DNA of 64,000 bases from Novosphingobium sp. (GCA_024236175.1 JACKKY010000001.1:310001-374000), one strand, 5' to 3'; positions 26,357-35,649 are shown, numbered from the stretch's first letter. The notes: generated from the sequence alone by a model not told the origin. Translations and numbers: made by a program.

Positions 26357-27405
26357 CAGGAATCCCCGTCAGCAGATGCCGAAGGCATTGGCGGCCCCGC
26401 GTCCTCGGCCGGCGGGCGCAGCTTCGCGGCCCTCAGGCAGGAGAGGAACATCCCGTAGTACCGCTCCACCTTGTCCACCCCGAGTACGAAGGGATTGGGT
26501 TCACCCGGCTTGCGCTGCCGCGCTTTCGAAAGACGGACATCCGAACCATCGACAAAGATGTGGGTGTTGAGCAACCCAGCCGCGCCCGCCTGCTTGCTCA
26601 GCTCCCTGAGGCGCTCCACCGACTTTTCGAATTCGAGCAGGCCGCCCATCATTCCGTCGGATTGCAGCGTCCGCGGAAACGCGGTGCCTCCCAAAAGGGA
26701 AAGTACATGGGTATCGTCACCTTCGCGCACCGGGATCAGGGCCGACACTGTGCCCGGCGAATGGCCGGGGGTCACGAACAGGGTGACTTCGGTATCTCCC
26801 AGCGCCAGCTTTTGGCCATCGGCAACCACCAGATCGCGTTTCGGCGGAGGGCGATCGGCCTGGTCCTCGCCGAAGTAGGGCGCACGCGCCAGGCTGCCGG
26901 GAGGCTGGCGCGCGAGCATGTCCCAATCCTCCGCGCTCAGGCCGATCCGGGTCCCGTAGCGCTCCTGCAGGTATTTCGCGCCACCGTAATGGTCCCAGTG
27001 GCCATGCGTGATTATCGCATAGCGAATATCCCGGGGATCGAGGCCGACAGAGCGCAGTCCCGGTTCCAGATAGTCGCGAACCTCGCTCTCGCTCTGGCCC
27101 GCATCGAACAGGATCAGGCCATCGCTTGTCCGGAGAACCCAGACGCCCACGAAGGCGTTGCCGACATACCACAGGTTGTCGAAGGCCTGCGTCGGGGGCA
27201 GCCATGCCGGTCCGTTCGCCAGCATGTCCGCGATGCGCGTGCTTCCCGGATCGCAGATGAAAAGAGACCCCGCGAAATCGGTGCCGGCAAGCCGACGCGC
27301 ATTCGCCACTTCGCTTTCTACGCTATCCGGCGCATCGGCTGCCGTAAGCATGATCGCAGCCGCAGCTCCAATGATCAGCCGGCTCGAAACCGCAAGTACC
27401 CGCAT
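26356..27405 (-). CDS. Secreted metallo-beta-lactamase-fold hydrolase
   Basis: 349 residues with a signal peptide (about 1-25, ending TAADA). The zinc motif THGHWDH (HxHxDH) and a later TPGHSPG supply the metal site, and a third His lies in the NTHIF block. Subclass B3-like order suggests a periplasmic hydrolase of the MBL superfamily, which covers lactonases, beta-lactamases and many others. Activity against antibiotics cannot be assumed. It is coupled to the downstream SDR by TGATG. Confidence 0.85.
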   Translation of the reverse strand: MRVLAVSSRLIIGAAAAIMLTAADAPDSVESEVANARRLAGTDFAGSLFICDPGSTRIADMLANGPAWLPPTQAFDNLWYVGNAFVGVWVLRTSDGLILFDAGQSESEVRDYLEPGLRSVGLDPRDIRYAIITHGHWDHYGGAKYLQERYGTRIGLSAEDWDMLARQPPGSLARAPYFGEDQADRPPPKRDLVVADGQKLALGDTEVTLFVTPGHSPGTVSALIPVREGDDTHVLSLLGGTAFPRTLQSDGMMGGLLEFEKSVERLRELSKQAGAAGLLNTHIFVDGSDVRLSKARQRKPGEPNPFVLGVDKVERYYGMFLSCLRAAKLRPPAEDAGPPMPSASADGDS

Positions 27406-27421
27406 GAGGCTAGACCTTTCT

Positions 27422-28189
27422 TCAGAAATCGAGCGGCAGGCCGATATGGCGCCGGAAAACGAGATCGCGGTGTTCGATGAGAATGGGATCGACTGCCGCC
27501 GCCGTCACTTCGTCGATCTGCGAATAGATCGCCCGCATGTCGGGCGACATCGGACACTCTTCGTCCGAGAGCGGTTGTACCAGCTGCGAAAAGCACGCCC
27601 AGTGAACATCGCATGCGCTCAGCCGGTCGCCAACGAGATAGTCGGACCCCGCCTCACGCTGGCGATGCAGCTGAGCCGAAAGACCGCGCAGGATTCCCGC
27701 TGACCTGTCGGCCGCGCCGTCCGCCGCGCCGGGCCGCTGACCGTAGGCGCGCATCATCTTCTCTCGCGCGGCCTGCGCCTCGTCCGGCATCGGCGGGGCG
27801 CCCGAAGTCATCGTCAACCGGCGCGACCAGCCGAAGCCACCGTGCCCGCAAATCTCCGCCGAGAATCCCACGGCGAGCGCCCTGTCGACCGGGTCGTCAG
27901 GAAACAGCGAAGGTCCCGAACCCAACCGTTCGGCCAGAACCATGATTTCCAGCCAGCCGTCGACTGCAGGCTCGTTTTCGTAGACCGCGACCGGGGCGTT
28001 GCGCCGTCCCGTCCAGGCGACGAGGTCCTCGTTGTCTTCCATCATGTATTGAATGACGGGCGTGAAAGGCACACCCCTGATAGTGAACAAAGCCTTCGCG
28101 GAAATCCCCCAAGGCCCGGGAGTTCCGGCACTCAGGGCCAGCCGCAATCCCGGCATGCCCCGCGCCTCGGCAACCGACACATAATCCAT
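27422..28189 (-). CDS. Glutathione S-transferase-like protein
   Basis: 255 residues. The N-terminal thioredoxin-like half includes a cis-Pro position in RRNAPVAVYEN followed by the GW-E-I helix, and the C-terminal half is helical (YLVGDRLSACDVHW). This layout fits a GST-superfamily protein. The catalytic Ser/Cys/Tyr is not certain. It is divergent from the P450 gene, so a detoxification or ring-opening role in the same pathway is possible. Confidence 0.7.
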   Translation of the reverse strand: MDYVSVAEARGMPGLRLALSAGTPGPWGISAKALFTIRGVPFTPVIQYMMEDNEDLVAWTGRRNAPVAVYENEPAVDGWLEIMVLAERLGSGPSLFPDDPVDRALAVGFSAEICGHGGFGWSRRLTMTSGAPPMPDEAQAAREKMMRAYGQRPGAADGAADRSAGILRGLSAQLHRQREAGSDYLVGDRLSACDVHWACFSQLVQPLSDEECPMSPDMRAIYSQIDEVTAAAVDPILIEHRDLVFRRHIGLPLDF

Positions 28190-28334
28190 CCTCTCGCCTT
28201 TCGACTTCTTCTTTCAGGCGGCGATGATTGCAGATTAGGTCGCCAGCGAACAGCCCGAAGCTCGCCGGCCCAGTCCTTGCCAAGCCGGTCTCCCACCTAT
28301 GATCCACCGCTTATCACAAATTGACTTCCGCCAA

Positions 28335-28352
28335 GGATTCACGCAGGAATCC
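28335..28352. promoter_or_regulatory. Short perfect dyad upstream of the P450 gene
   Basis: GGATTC and GAATCC arms separated by 6 bp, 40 bp before the P450 ATG in the GST/P450 divergent gap. The size fits a dimeric repressor operator. No regulator gene is adjacent, so this is tentative. Confidence 0.3.
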
Positions 28353-28391
28353 ACCGGTGTCGCTGTTGAGGTCTGCCAAGGGAGAAAGCGG

Positions 28392-29708
28392 ATGCTCGAT
28401 TACGAAAAGGCCGATTTCTATACGGACACCTCGCTGGTCGAGGACCCGCATGCCTATTTCGACTTTCTGCGCGCGAAAGGCACGGTAACGCGCCTGCCCG
28501 ATCGCAATGCCGTGGCGGTAACGGGCTATGAGGAAACAGTGCAGGTCATGCTCGATACCGAGCATTTCTCAAGCATCAACGCGGTAACCGGCGCACTGAC
28601 CAAACTCCCGTTCGAACCCGCGGGTGACGACATTTCCGAGCAGCTGGAAGCGATGCGATCGAAGATCGCCTTTGCCGACCAGGTCGTCACCGAGCAGGGC
28701 AAGCGCCACGCCGATCTGCGTTCGGTTCTCTCTGCACTGTTCACGCCGAGCCGGCTCAAGGCGCTCGAGGCCAAGCTTCGCGACACAGCGGATTCGCTGA
28801 TCGACGAGTTCATTGCCGACGGCAAACTGGACTTGCCGACACAGTACGGCGGACCTTACGCAACGTTGGTCATTGCCGACCTGCTCGGCATCCCCAAGGA
28901 CGGGCGCAACAGGTTCCGCAAACTGCTCGAAGGAGCCATTCCCGCCCAGATGGACGCGTCGCCTGAAGACCTGGCGAAGAACCCGCTGGTCGAACTGGGC
29001 AAGGACATCTTCCGCTACATCACCAAACGCCGGATACTGAACAAGCCGCTGTTGCGGTGGGCCAAGCCGCTGTTCGGACTGTCCGGGGACGACGACATCC
29101 TGACCGAGCTGGCCCTCGCGAAATACCCCGACGGGAGCACGCCCACGCTCGTCGACCTGACGGGGCTCGCGGCATTCCTGTTCGGTGCCGGGCAGGATAC
29201 GACCAACCGGCTTCTCGCCAACTCCTTCCGGGTCATCGCCACTCGCCCCGATGTGCAGCAGGAGCTTCGCGAAAACCCAAGCCGTATTCCCGATTTCATC
29301 GAGGAAATCCTGCGTTTCGACGGGTCAGTGAAAAGCGCCGGGCGCATTTGCCAGAAGACTACGGTGCTGGGCGGCGTCGAGATAAAGGCCGGCACGGCGA
29401 TACTGCTGTCTCACATGGCCGCGAACCGCGACCCAGGCCGGTTCGAAAACCCGCAGCAATTCGACATGAACCGCCCCAAGGCCAAGGAGCACCTCGCCTT
29501 CGGACGCGGCGCCCACACCTGCATCGGCGCACCGCTGGCCCGCCGCGAAGTGGCGATCAGCATAGAACGGCTCCTCGCCCGGCTGGGCAATATCCGCCTG
29601 TCCAAGGAGCATCTCGGACCCGACGGGCAATACCATTTCGAATACGAACCGACCTACATCCTGCGGGCGATGAAACATCTCTACCTGGAATTCGATCCGA
29701 TCGCCTAG
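28392..29708 (+). CDS. Cytochrome P450
   Basis: A 438-residue soluble bacterial P450. The I-helix AGQDTT (266-271), the K-helix ExxR (E305-R308) and the heme loop FGRGAHTCIG with axial Cys377 are intact. It would hydroxylate a hydrophobic substrate using electrons from a ferredoxin and ferredoxin reductase; a reductase is at 15144 but no ferredoxin was found. The start at 28392 has GGGAGA upstream; a GTG 31 codons earlier lacks one. It ends convergently with the EthD gene, sharing CTAG. Confidence 0.93.
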   Translation: MLDYEKADFYTDTSLVEDPHAYFDFLRAKGTVTRLPDRNAVAVTGYEETVQVMLDTEHFSSINAVTGALTKLPFEPAGDDISEQLEAMRSKIAFADQVVTEQGKRHADLRSVLSALFTPSRLKALEAKLRDTADSLIDEFIADGKLDLPTQYGGPYATLVIADLLGIPKDGRNRFRKLLEGAIPAQMDASPEDLAKNPLVELGKDIFRYITKRRILNKPLLRWAKPLFGLSGDDDILTELALAKYPDGSTPTLVDLTGLAAFLFGAGQDTTNRLLANSFRVIATRPDVQQELRENPSRIPDFIEEILRFDGSVKSAGRICQKTTVLGGVEIKAGTAILLSHMAANRDPGRFENPQQFDMNRPKAKEHLAFGRGAHTCIGAPLARREVAISIERLLARLGNIRLSKEHLGPDGQYHFEYEPTYILRAMKHLYLEFDPIA

Positions 29709-30088
29709 GCCGAGCGCTGCTTCGACATGTCGGTCTCGCATTCGACCACAGTGGCCATTCGCATCGTTGGGCGGTCGAACAGGTTGAGTTCGTCGTTGAC
29801 GATCTCATCAGACATGACGGTGGTGGCGAGATACTCGACCGTGGACTTGTAGATTTCTTCGTCGTCGAACCACAGTTCGGTAATCACGTCGTAGGGCAGT
29901 TCTTCGTTCGTCCCGCTTTCCGCATGCGGCTGCGGTTCCAGATAGCGCCGGATATACCGCGTGTTGGCGGCCGGGTATTTCAGCGCCAGCGGAACATGGT
30001 GATTCTCGTAGTAGTCCTTGAACGCCTCCATGCTCATGCCGGGCTTCCGCTTCATCAACAGCAATATCTTGTATGCCTTCTCGGCCAT
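29705..30088 (-). CDS. EthD-domain protein
   Basis: 127 residues, alpha+beta ferredoxin-like fold. The N-terminal ILLLMKRKPGMSMEAFKDYYENHHVP pattern (MKR-P-x-M-S-x-E-x-F-x-x-Y-Y-x-x-x-H) is the EthD/Dabb signature. EthD was first found as an accessory of the ethR-type P450 ether-degradation system. Here it ends against a P450 gene with a 4-bp convergent overlap, which supports a shared pathway. Confidence 0.85.
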   Translation of the reverse strand: MAEKAYKILLLMKRKPGMSMEAFKDYYENHHVPLALKYPAANTRYIRRYLEPQPHAESGTNEELPYDVITELWFDDEEIYKSTVEYLATTVMSDEIVNDELNLFDRPTMRMATVVECETDMSKQRSA

Positions 30089-30145
30089 TGCAGTTCCTCC
30101 GTTTGATTATTCTGCCAGTATCGCCCGGCGTCCGCATGCGCCCGT

Positions 30146-30994
30146 TCAGTCAAGCATACGCTGTTTCAGCACCGCGATCTCTTCGGGCCCGACGCCGAGT
30201 TCCTGGCGAAGGTAGACATCGACCGAGCCGTAGTCCTGCCTGATCTGGGCAAAGGCGGTATCCAGATATTCCCCCTCGACACCGATCAGAGGCTGGGCGA
30301 TCTCGGGCGGAAGAGCGGCTAGCGGCGACGTAAGGTCGCTTTGCAGTGTCTCCATCCCCGGCGCGCCGTTGCTCAGGAGAAAGTCCTCGCGCACGGTTTC
30401 ATACGGGACGCCCAGCGCTGTCAGCACCAGCGCCGTTGCGATGCCTGTACGATCCTTGCCGGCTGTGCAATTGACCACGACCGGTCCCTCGCCTTCAACA
30501 AGCCGTGTGAACAGCACGCGATACGATGGGGCCTGCTCGCGCGGCAATGTCTTGTAGGCAGCGCTCATCATCGCCCGCATCCCGTCCGCCGTGAACCTCG
30601 ACCGGTCGGCGAAAACGGAACCCATGTCACCGAGCGAGAGGCCATATTCGCGCGCCCAATACCCCTGACCGGATATCGCCAGCCAGTTGCTCATGTCGCG
30701 GCTGCGTTCCTCGGTCGTGCGCAGGTCGATGATCGAGCCAACACCAAGGCTTCTCAATCGGAGCTGACCGTCCAGCGTCAACGCGCCGAGCGAGCCGGAC
30801 CGGTAGAGCTTGCCCCATTCCACCGTCCTGCCGTCTTCGGTTCGATACCCCCCAACGTCCCGGAAATTGCGGCCGCCTTCGAGGAGAATGAACCGGCCTT
30901 GGTCTTGCCGAACCTCCTCCTGAACCGCGGGTTCGCCGGCCCAGGCAGGAAACGCAAGCGCAATGGCCGAGAACAGGGTGATCGCATATCTCAT
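30146..30994 (-). CDS. Secreted tyrosine/lipid phosphatase (CX5R family)
   Basis: 282 residues with a signal peptide (1-19, AWA). The phosphatase loop is NCTAGKDRTG, with catalytic Cys176 and Arg182 of the CX5R motif. The residue before the Cys is Asn, where most members have His. The upstream GGRNFRDVGGY block is characteristic of the MptpB-like triple-specificity group, which acts on phosphotyrosine and phosphoinositides. Here it would work in the periplasm or be exported. Confidence 0.85.
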   Translation of the reverse strand: MRYAITLFSAIALAFPAWAGEPAVQEEVRQDQGRFILLEGGRNFRDVGGYRTEDGRTVEWGKLYRSGSLGALTLDGQLRLRSLGVGSIIDLRTTEERSRDMSNWLAISGQGYWAREYGLSLGDMGSVFADRSRFTADGMRAMMSAAYKTLPREQAPSYRVLFTRLVEGEGPVVVNCTAGKDRTGIATALVLTALGVPYETVREDFLLSNGAPGMETLQSDLTSPLAALPPEIAQPLIGVEGEYLDTAFAQIRQDYGSVDVYLRQELGVGPEEIAVLKQRMLD

Positions 30995-31087
30995 CGGTTT
31001 CCTCCTTTGCTCTCCGCGTTGCGCGAAGGCTGTATCACGAGTGTGACCGGTCGCAACTGCCCCGGCCGCTGCAGGCTCTCACACTAC

Positions 31088-32332
31088 CTAGCCGACCTTC
31101 TCGCTGCTGCGCGACATCGGCAGGAGCAGGAAAAGCAGGCTACCGAAGGCGATGGATCCCGAGACGACGAAAAGATAGGGCGAGAAGCTGTCCGTCAGGT
31201 TCAGCGTCAGGCTGATGAACAAGGCCCCCAGCGCCGAGGCAAGGAACGACACGCAATAGACCAGTCCGAGCGTGGTGTTGTAGATCCTGAGTTTGAAATA
31301 CCGCGCGACGAGATAGGAAATAAGGTCGCTTTCGGCGCCGACCGACAAGCCGACGAGGAACATCGACAGGGTGATGATCCATACGGCGTTGAGATCGGTT
31401 CCGAGCATGAAGAAGCCGAGCGACGGGAGGACCATCGACAATGTCGTGACTATCGGCGTCGCGAAACGGTCTAGCGCAAGCCCGCAGGCGATTCTGCCTA
31501 CCACGGTGCCGAAGGCATAGACGGTGACGATGTTCGCGGCGGTCTGCATCGAGATCTCGTTGTCGACGAGCATCAGGTTCATCTGCGATGCATGGAGCGG
31601 CGTCTGCAGGAGGCACAGGAACATGCCGATGAAAATGATCCAGAAGACCTTGCTGGACAGGATCACGCTGTAATCCTGCCTGGCGGGGCGATGCAGCTCT
31701 ACCGTGGCCGGATAGTCGGGAACGTTCTGGCCCGGTTCGGGCTCGGCGCCGGAGGCGGTGTTTCGGGGGATGAGCGACACGGCGATCAGTCCGACGACGA
31801 GTGTCATCGCAGCGATCGCAAGATAGCCGTTGCGCCACCCGTAATGCTCGATGAACCAGTTCAGACCGGGAACCATGGCCATCGCCAGAATCGCCGGCAC
31901 GCAATTCACGATCGTCAGCGCCAGACCCGTGGCCTTCTCGAAATTCTCGGCGATGAGGCGTGTGTAGACGAGCGGGCTGGTCAGGCTGCCGACGGCAAGC
32001 ACGATCGTGGCGGCAACAAGGTAATGCCAGAAGGCGCCTTGCTGAGCCGCATATCCCAGAAAGCAGAGGGGGACGAGGAACGTTCCCCAGATCGCCATGC
32101 GGCGCACACCGAGCCTGTCGGTGAATCGGCCGATGAACGGAAGCACCACCAGCGTCGACAGCATCGTCAGGCCCACGAGTGCGAACTGCGAGCGCGACCA
32201 ACCGAATTCCTCCACCAGATGCGGCGCGAAAACGCTGTTGGTATAGGCGAACAGCGGCAGGCTGGTGCCCGACCCGAGACTTGCAGCCGCCAGCGGCCGG
32301 ACATTGTCGCGCAGTTCACCCAGATAGCTCAC
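31088..32332 (-). CDS. MFS transporter
   Basis: 414 residues and about 12 membrane helices. The loop 2-3 motif GRFTDRLGVRRM is the major facilitator signature, repeated weakly in the second half (GRIACGLALDRF). It is probably an uptake or efflux carrier for a catabolic substrate, similar in form to monocarboxylate-type members. It is divergent from the crotonase at 32455, a common arrangement for transporter and catabolic enzyme. Confidence 0.88.
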   Translation of the reverse strand: MSYLGELRDNVRPLAAASLGSGTSLPLFAYTNSVFAPHLVEEFGWSRSQFALVGLTMLSTLVVLPFIGRFTDRLGVRRMAIWGTFLVPLCFLGYAAQQGAFWHYLVAATIVLAVGSLTSPLVYTRLIAENFEKATGLALTIVNCVPAILAMAMVPGLNWFIEHYGWRNGYLAIAAMTLVVGLIAVSLIPRNTASGAEPEPGQNVPDYPATVELHRPARQDYSVILSSKVFWIIFIGMFLCLLQTPLHASQMNLMLVDNEISMQTAANIVTVYAFGTVVGRIACGLALDRFATPIVTTLSMVLPSLGFFMLGTDLNAVWIITLSMFLVGLSVGAESDLISYLVARYFKLRIYNTTLGLVYCVSFLASALGALFISLTLNLTDSFSPYLFVVSGSIAFGSLLFLLLPMSRSSEKVG

Positions 32333-32454
32333 GCGGCTCTCCCCAAATTCGTCCAGCCGCTTGTCCGGGCCTTGTGACAGCCTTGTCGATCAAGCCAGTG
32401 CCATTGTCGAGTGGTTGTCTTTGCCCGATAGGACTTGAGGGAAAGGAGATCGCC

Positions 32455-33237
32455 ATGACGGACAATCGGATCCTGACACAGTCGGAAGGCGGCGTCCTTA
32501 CCGTCACACTCAACCGGCCGGAGAAACTGAACGCCATCACTCCCGACATGCACATGGCGCTCGAAGAGGCGTTCGACCGGTTTGCCGCCGATGAGAAGCT
32601 GCTTGTCTGCGTGGTGAAGGGAGCGGGCGAACGCGCCTTCTGCGCGGGAAGCGACCTGACCGAATTCGCAACCGACGGCAGCACACCCTATCCGTCCAGC
32701 GGCTACGCAGGCATCGCGCAACGGTTCGATCTCGACAAGCCGGTGATCGCCGCAGTGCACGGCATTTGCCTGGGTGGCGGTTTCGAGCTGGCGCTGTCCT
32801 GCGACATGATCATCGCCTCGGAACAGGCTCTCTTCGGGCTTCCCGAACCCAAGGTCGGACTGATCGCGATCGGTGGCGGGATACACAGGCTGGTCCGTCA
32901 GATCGGCATCAAGCAGGCCATGGGGCCGCTTCTGACCGGACGGAACATAGCCGCGCGCGAGGCCCTCGAAATGGGATTCGTGAGCGAAGTCGTCTCCGGG
33001 GATGGGTTCGACGACGCCGTTGCCGAGCTGTGCGGGCAGATCCTTGCCAACGCTCCACTCGCCGTGCGGCTGACCAAGGAACTCGCCATGTGGGGTCTCG
33101 ATCAGCCAACGCTTGCCGACGCAATGGCGCATCAGGCCAGCCACCCTTCATTCCGGCGCTGGATCGCGGCCGAAGATACGCGCGAAGGGCCCAACGCCTT
33201 CGCCGAGAAACGCACCCCGCTATGGAAGGGGCATTGA
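32455..33237 (+). CDS. Enoyl-CoA hydratase (crotonase family, both catalytic Glu present)
   Basis: 260 residues. The oxyanion segment AFCAGSDL and the GGGFELALSCD block supply the first catalytic Glu. The LPEPKVG block supplies the second, matching Glu144 and Glu164 of rat crotonase. It should hydrate 2-enoyl-CoA. The start at 32455 has an ideal AAAGGAG site. The C-terminal RRWIAAEDTREGPNAF helix is typical of catabolic paralogues. Confidence 0.9.
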   Translation: MTDNRILTQSEGGVLTVTLNRPEKLNAITPDMHMALEEAFDRFAADEKLLVCVVKGAGERAFCAGSDLTEFATDGSTPYPSSGYAGIAQRFDLDKPVIAAVHGICLGGGFELALSCDMIIASEQALFGLPEPKVGLIAIGGGIHRLVRQIGIKQAMGPLLTGRNIAAREALEMGFVSEVVSGDGFDDAVAELCGQILANAPLAVRLTKELAMWGLDQPTLADAMAHQASHPSFRRWIAAEDTREGPNAFAEKRTPLWKGH

Positions 33238-33241
33238 AACG

Positions 33242-33763
33242 TCAGGAAATGGCGTTCAGATAGGCCACCCTACCGGCGTCACCTTCCGTGCGTAGCGAAG
33301 TGCGCTCATCTTCGAACGTCACACCGGGAAGGGTTTCGCGAACCTTGTTGTTGCCGGTATACCAGATCACCCGGCATACCCGCTTGGCGATGCGCCAGCC
33401 GCCATTGGTCATGACCCACGCGTCGTCATACCATCCGGTGCCGTCCCACAACGGTCCGTTGCCCCGGTCGTCCGCAGCCGCATGGCGCACGAGGCGCCAG
33501 CTGCCGTATGTCAGTGAGTTTGCGTTTTCCCGGTCAATTACGGCGACCTGGTGGTTGGTCATCATGTGCTGGGTCGCATCGAAGGGCGCATGGAAGGCGC
33601 CGAAATCGGACTTGAACTGCTCCAGCTCGGTCCATTTCGCGGACGAACCGAAATCGACATCGCAATGCTCTATGAAAATGCGGTCGAACAGGTCCCAGCG
33701 CTGGCTATCGACAGCCAGCGCATACTGATTGAGCTTCTCGACTATCTCATCGCGGTCACTCAT
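33242..33763 (-). CDS. SnoaL-like / NTF2-fold protein
   Basis: 173 residues with the N-terminal helix EKLNQYALAVDSQRWD and the later GxWYDDAWV strand common to NTF2-fold SnoaL-like domain proteins. Such folds work as small isomerases, dehydratases or dioxygenase beta subunits. The His and Asp placed in the cavity cannot be assigned. Its stop lies 5 nt from the stop of the convergent crotonase. Confidence 0.75.
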   Translation of the reverse strand: MSDRDEIVEKLNQYALAVDSQRWDLFDRIFIEHCDVDFGSSAKWTELEQFKSDFGAFHAPFDATQHMMTNHQVAVIDRENANSLTYGSWRLVRHAAADDRGNGPLWDGTGWYDDAWVMTNGGWRIAKRVCRVIWYTGNNKVRETLPGVTFEDERTSLRTEGDAGRVAYLNAIS

Positions 33764-33789
33764 TTGTCCTCTCCCCGTGTGACCGCGCG

Positions 33790-34983
33790 TCAGGCGGGCA
33801 GGCTGACTTCGGCGGTCCCCTTGAGAATGGTTTCACCATCCTGGGTGGTCATCCGCGTCTGCACCTTCACTACGGGCATGCCATAGGCCGACTGCTCGAT
33901 CTTCTCGACGATCTCGCCATCGACATAAGTGATGTCACCTTCGAACGCAGGACTGCGGAACTGGGTCACCGAGTGCCACACATAGCCGTCGTGGCCGGCC
34001 CAGTAAGCAACGTAGTCGACATGCCAGGCATTCATCGAAGAACCGTAGCCATAGACGCCTCCCATGCCGACCTTTTCCGCCTTGTCGGCATTGATGTGGC
34101 CGGACGATGGGCCGTGGAACAGGCCATCGCCCTGACGCGGATCGATCTTCCGCGCCTCGAAGTCGTAGGTCATGTCCTCCGCGAAACCGGCATCTTCCAG
34201 CGCAGGATCCGAAACGCCTTCCGGCGGGTTCCAGCGCCAGGTGCCCCAGATGTTCTGGCGATGCGCACGACATTCCAGCGCGAAAGTCACCCTGCTGTGC
34301 GGACCGATGACGCGGCGAGGCAGCTTGTCACCGACCTGGACGTCGGCAAATCGCGGCGAGACGCCTTCCCTGTTGGACTTGATCCACTCGAGCCGCTGCC
34401 GGTTGATCTCATCAAGCTCCTGCTTGGTCCAGACCTTGGGCTCGCGGTTTTCCTTGTCGTAGACCTTCCGCTTGTTCGCTTCCTCGCGCAGGTAGCGGAT
34501 CGAAGTCGCCCGCTCCTTGGCGACCAGCGCGCCATGCTGGTTGCGGTGGATGGTGTCACCGTCCGCGAACATGGTCGGCCCCGCGAAACCGGTATCCGTG
34601 ACCTTGTAGCCGGCGAAATAGCGTTCCTGCGTAAGCTTGTCGCCCGGACGAACCGGCGTGCCATAAAACCACCACTCTTCGCCCGCGAAGATCAGATGCG
34701 AGCCCGGGATCTTGCCGACGCATGACGGGTGGCAGCCGTGGCCGTAGTCCATAGCGACGGTAAAGCTCTGCGGAGCCACGATACCGCCGAACTTCGAATT
34801 GCTGGCGAACTGCTCGTCCCAGTGCAGCGGGTTGGCGTAGTCCATCGCCTGCACCCAGCGGCGGATGTCCGTGGCGTTGCACGGATCCCAGAACTCGGCG
34901 AAGACAATCGGCTTGCCGATATATTTGTCGACATCGCTGGTATCGAGCGTGACGGGTTCTTCGGTCGCTGTCGCTTCAGACAT
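33790..34983 (-). CDS. FAS1-type/MaoC-like dehydratase (double hot-dog)
   Basis: 397 residues. Near the N-terminus DIRRWVQAMDYANPLHWDEQFA matches the hot-dog helix of FAS1-type dehydratase domains, and a second hot-dog half appears at about 250-397 (PSSGHINADKA, then ITYVDGEI). Proteins of this size act on acyl-CoA intermediates in steroid, terpenoid and aromatic degradation. The start at 34983 has GGAGAG upstream. It is divergent from the SnoaL gene at 35168. Confidence 0.82.
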   Translation of the reverse strand: MSEATATEEPVTLDTSDVDKYIGKPIVFAEFWDPCNATDIRRWVQAMDYANPLHWDEQFASNSKFGGIVAPQSFTVAMDYGHGCHPSCVGKIPGSHLIFAGEEWWFYGTPVRPGDKLTQERYFAGYKVTDTGFAGPTMFADGDTIHRNQHGALVAKERATSIRYLREEANKRKVYDKENREPKVWTKQELDEINRQRLEWIKSNREGVSPRFADVQVGDKLPRRVIGPHSRVTFALECRAHRQNIWGTWRWNPPEGVSDPALEDAGFAEDMTYDFEARKIDPRQGDGLFHGPSSGHINADKAEKVGMGGVYGYGSSMNAWHVDYVAYWAGHDGYVWHSVTQFRSPAFEGDITYVDGEIVEKIEQSAYGMPVVKVQTRMTTQDGETILKGTAEVSLPA

Positions 34984-35041
34984 TCTGAATCTCTCCCGGG
35001 TGGCAGCCGCGCAGGCTGACGAATAGGTGATCTTCGCCTGT

Positions 35042-35101
35042 TTCACGCAAGGTGCAAGCCCTCTCGGCAGTTCACGCAAGCCGATTGGCAGTTTCTGCAA
35101 G
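35042..35101. promoter_or_regulatory. Direct repeats in the MaoC/SnoaL divergent promoter
   Basis: GGCAGTTCACGCAAG (35066-35080) and GGCAGTTTCTGCAAG (35087-35101) lie exactly 21 bp apart and differ at 2 positions. A third TTCACGCAAG copy sits at 35042-35051. Two direct half-sites on one face of the helix at 21-bp spacing is the pattern used by AraC/XylS-type activators. No regulator gene is adjacent. Confidence 0.5.
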
Positions 35102-35167
35102 ACTGTGCGGGTGGACAGCAGACGGTGCGGACAGCACAATCCGGAAAGATCGTGGGGAGAGTCGGAG

Positions 35168-35635
35168 ATGCCAAGCAGCGAAACGCAGATCGCCAATCTC
35201 GTTTACCGCTATGCCGAATGCATCGATTCCGGCGATCTGGAGGGCGCGGCCGCGCTTTTTTCTCATGCCCGCATCGAAACCGGGTTGGGCGAAGTCGGTC
35301 CCGCCGAACTTCTGGAAATGTGGCGCAAGGGCATAATGCTCTACGACGGAGTGCCCAGGACCAAGCATGTCATCACCAACCCGATAATCGAGGTCGACGA
35401 GGATGCGGGCACAGCTACTTGCCGGTCGGTGTACACGGTCATCCAGCAGGCCGGCGACGCTCCCCTCCAGCCGGTCATATGCGGTCGCTATCATGATCGA
35501 TTTGTTCGTGGCGAAGATGGCAATTGGCGGTATGCATACCGCGACTACAGCCTGATCGACCTGATCGGAGACATGACCCGTCATTCGCAAAGCTGGTCGG
35601 GTGGCAAGCCGCCGGAAGGCGTTACGGCGAGATAA
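35168..35635 (+). CDS. SnoaL-like / NTF2-fold protein
   Basis: 155 residues. The start MPSSETQIANLVYRYAECIDSGD and the mid-region T-K-H-V-I-T-N-P are typical of NTF2-fold SnoaL-like proteins of the kind seen in ring-hydroxylating or isomerising pathways. It is first in a plus-strand run with an aldolase-fold protein. The start has GGAGA just before the ATG. Confidence 0.78.
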   Translation: MPSSETQIANLVYRYAECIDSGDLEGAAALFSHARIETGLGEVGPAELLEMWRKGIMLYDGVPRTKHVITNPIIEVDEDAGTATCRSVYTVIQQAGDAPLQPVICGRYHDRFVRGEDGNWRYAYRDYSLIDLIGDMTRHSQSWSGGKPPEGVTAR

Positions 35636-35649
35636 TTGGGAGACAATTC

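Noticed and set aside
30341..31474. Plus-strand frame of 377 codons opposite the phosphatase and the MFS end
   Set aside because: No domain and very biased composition; the minus genes have clear motifs.
33790..35196. Longer form of the MaoC-like protein starting at 35196
   Set aside because: It would cross the divergent promoter with direct repeats; the ATG at 34983 has a good ribosome binding site.
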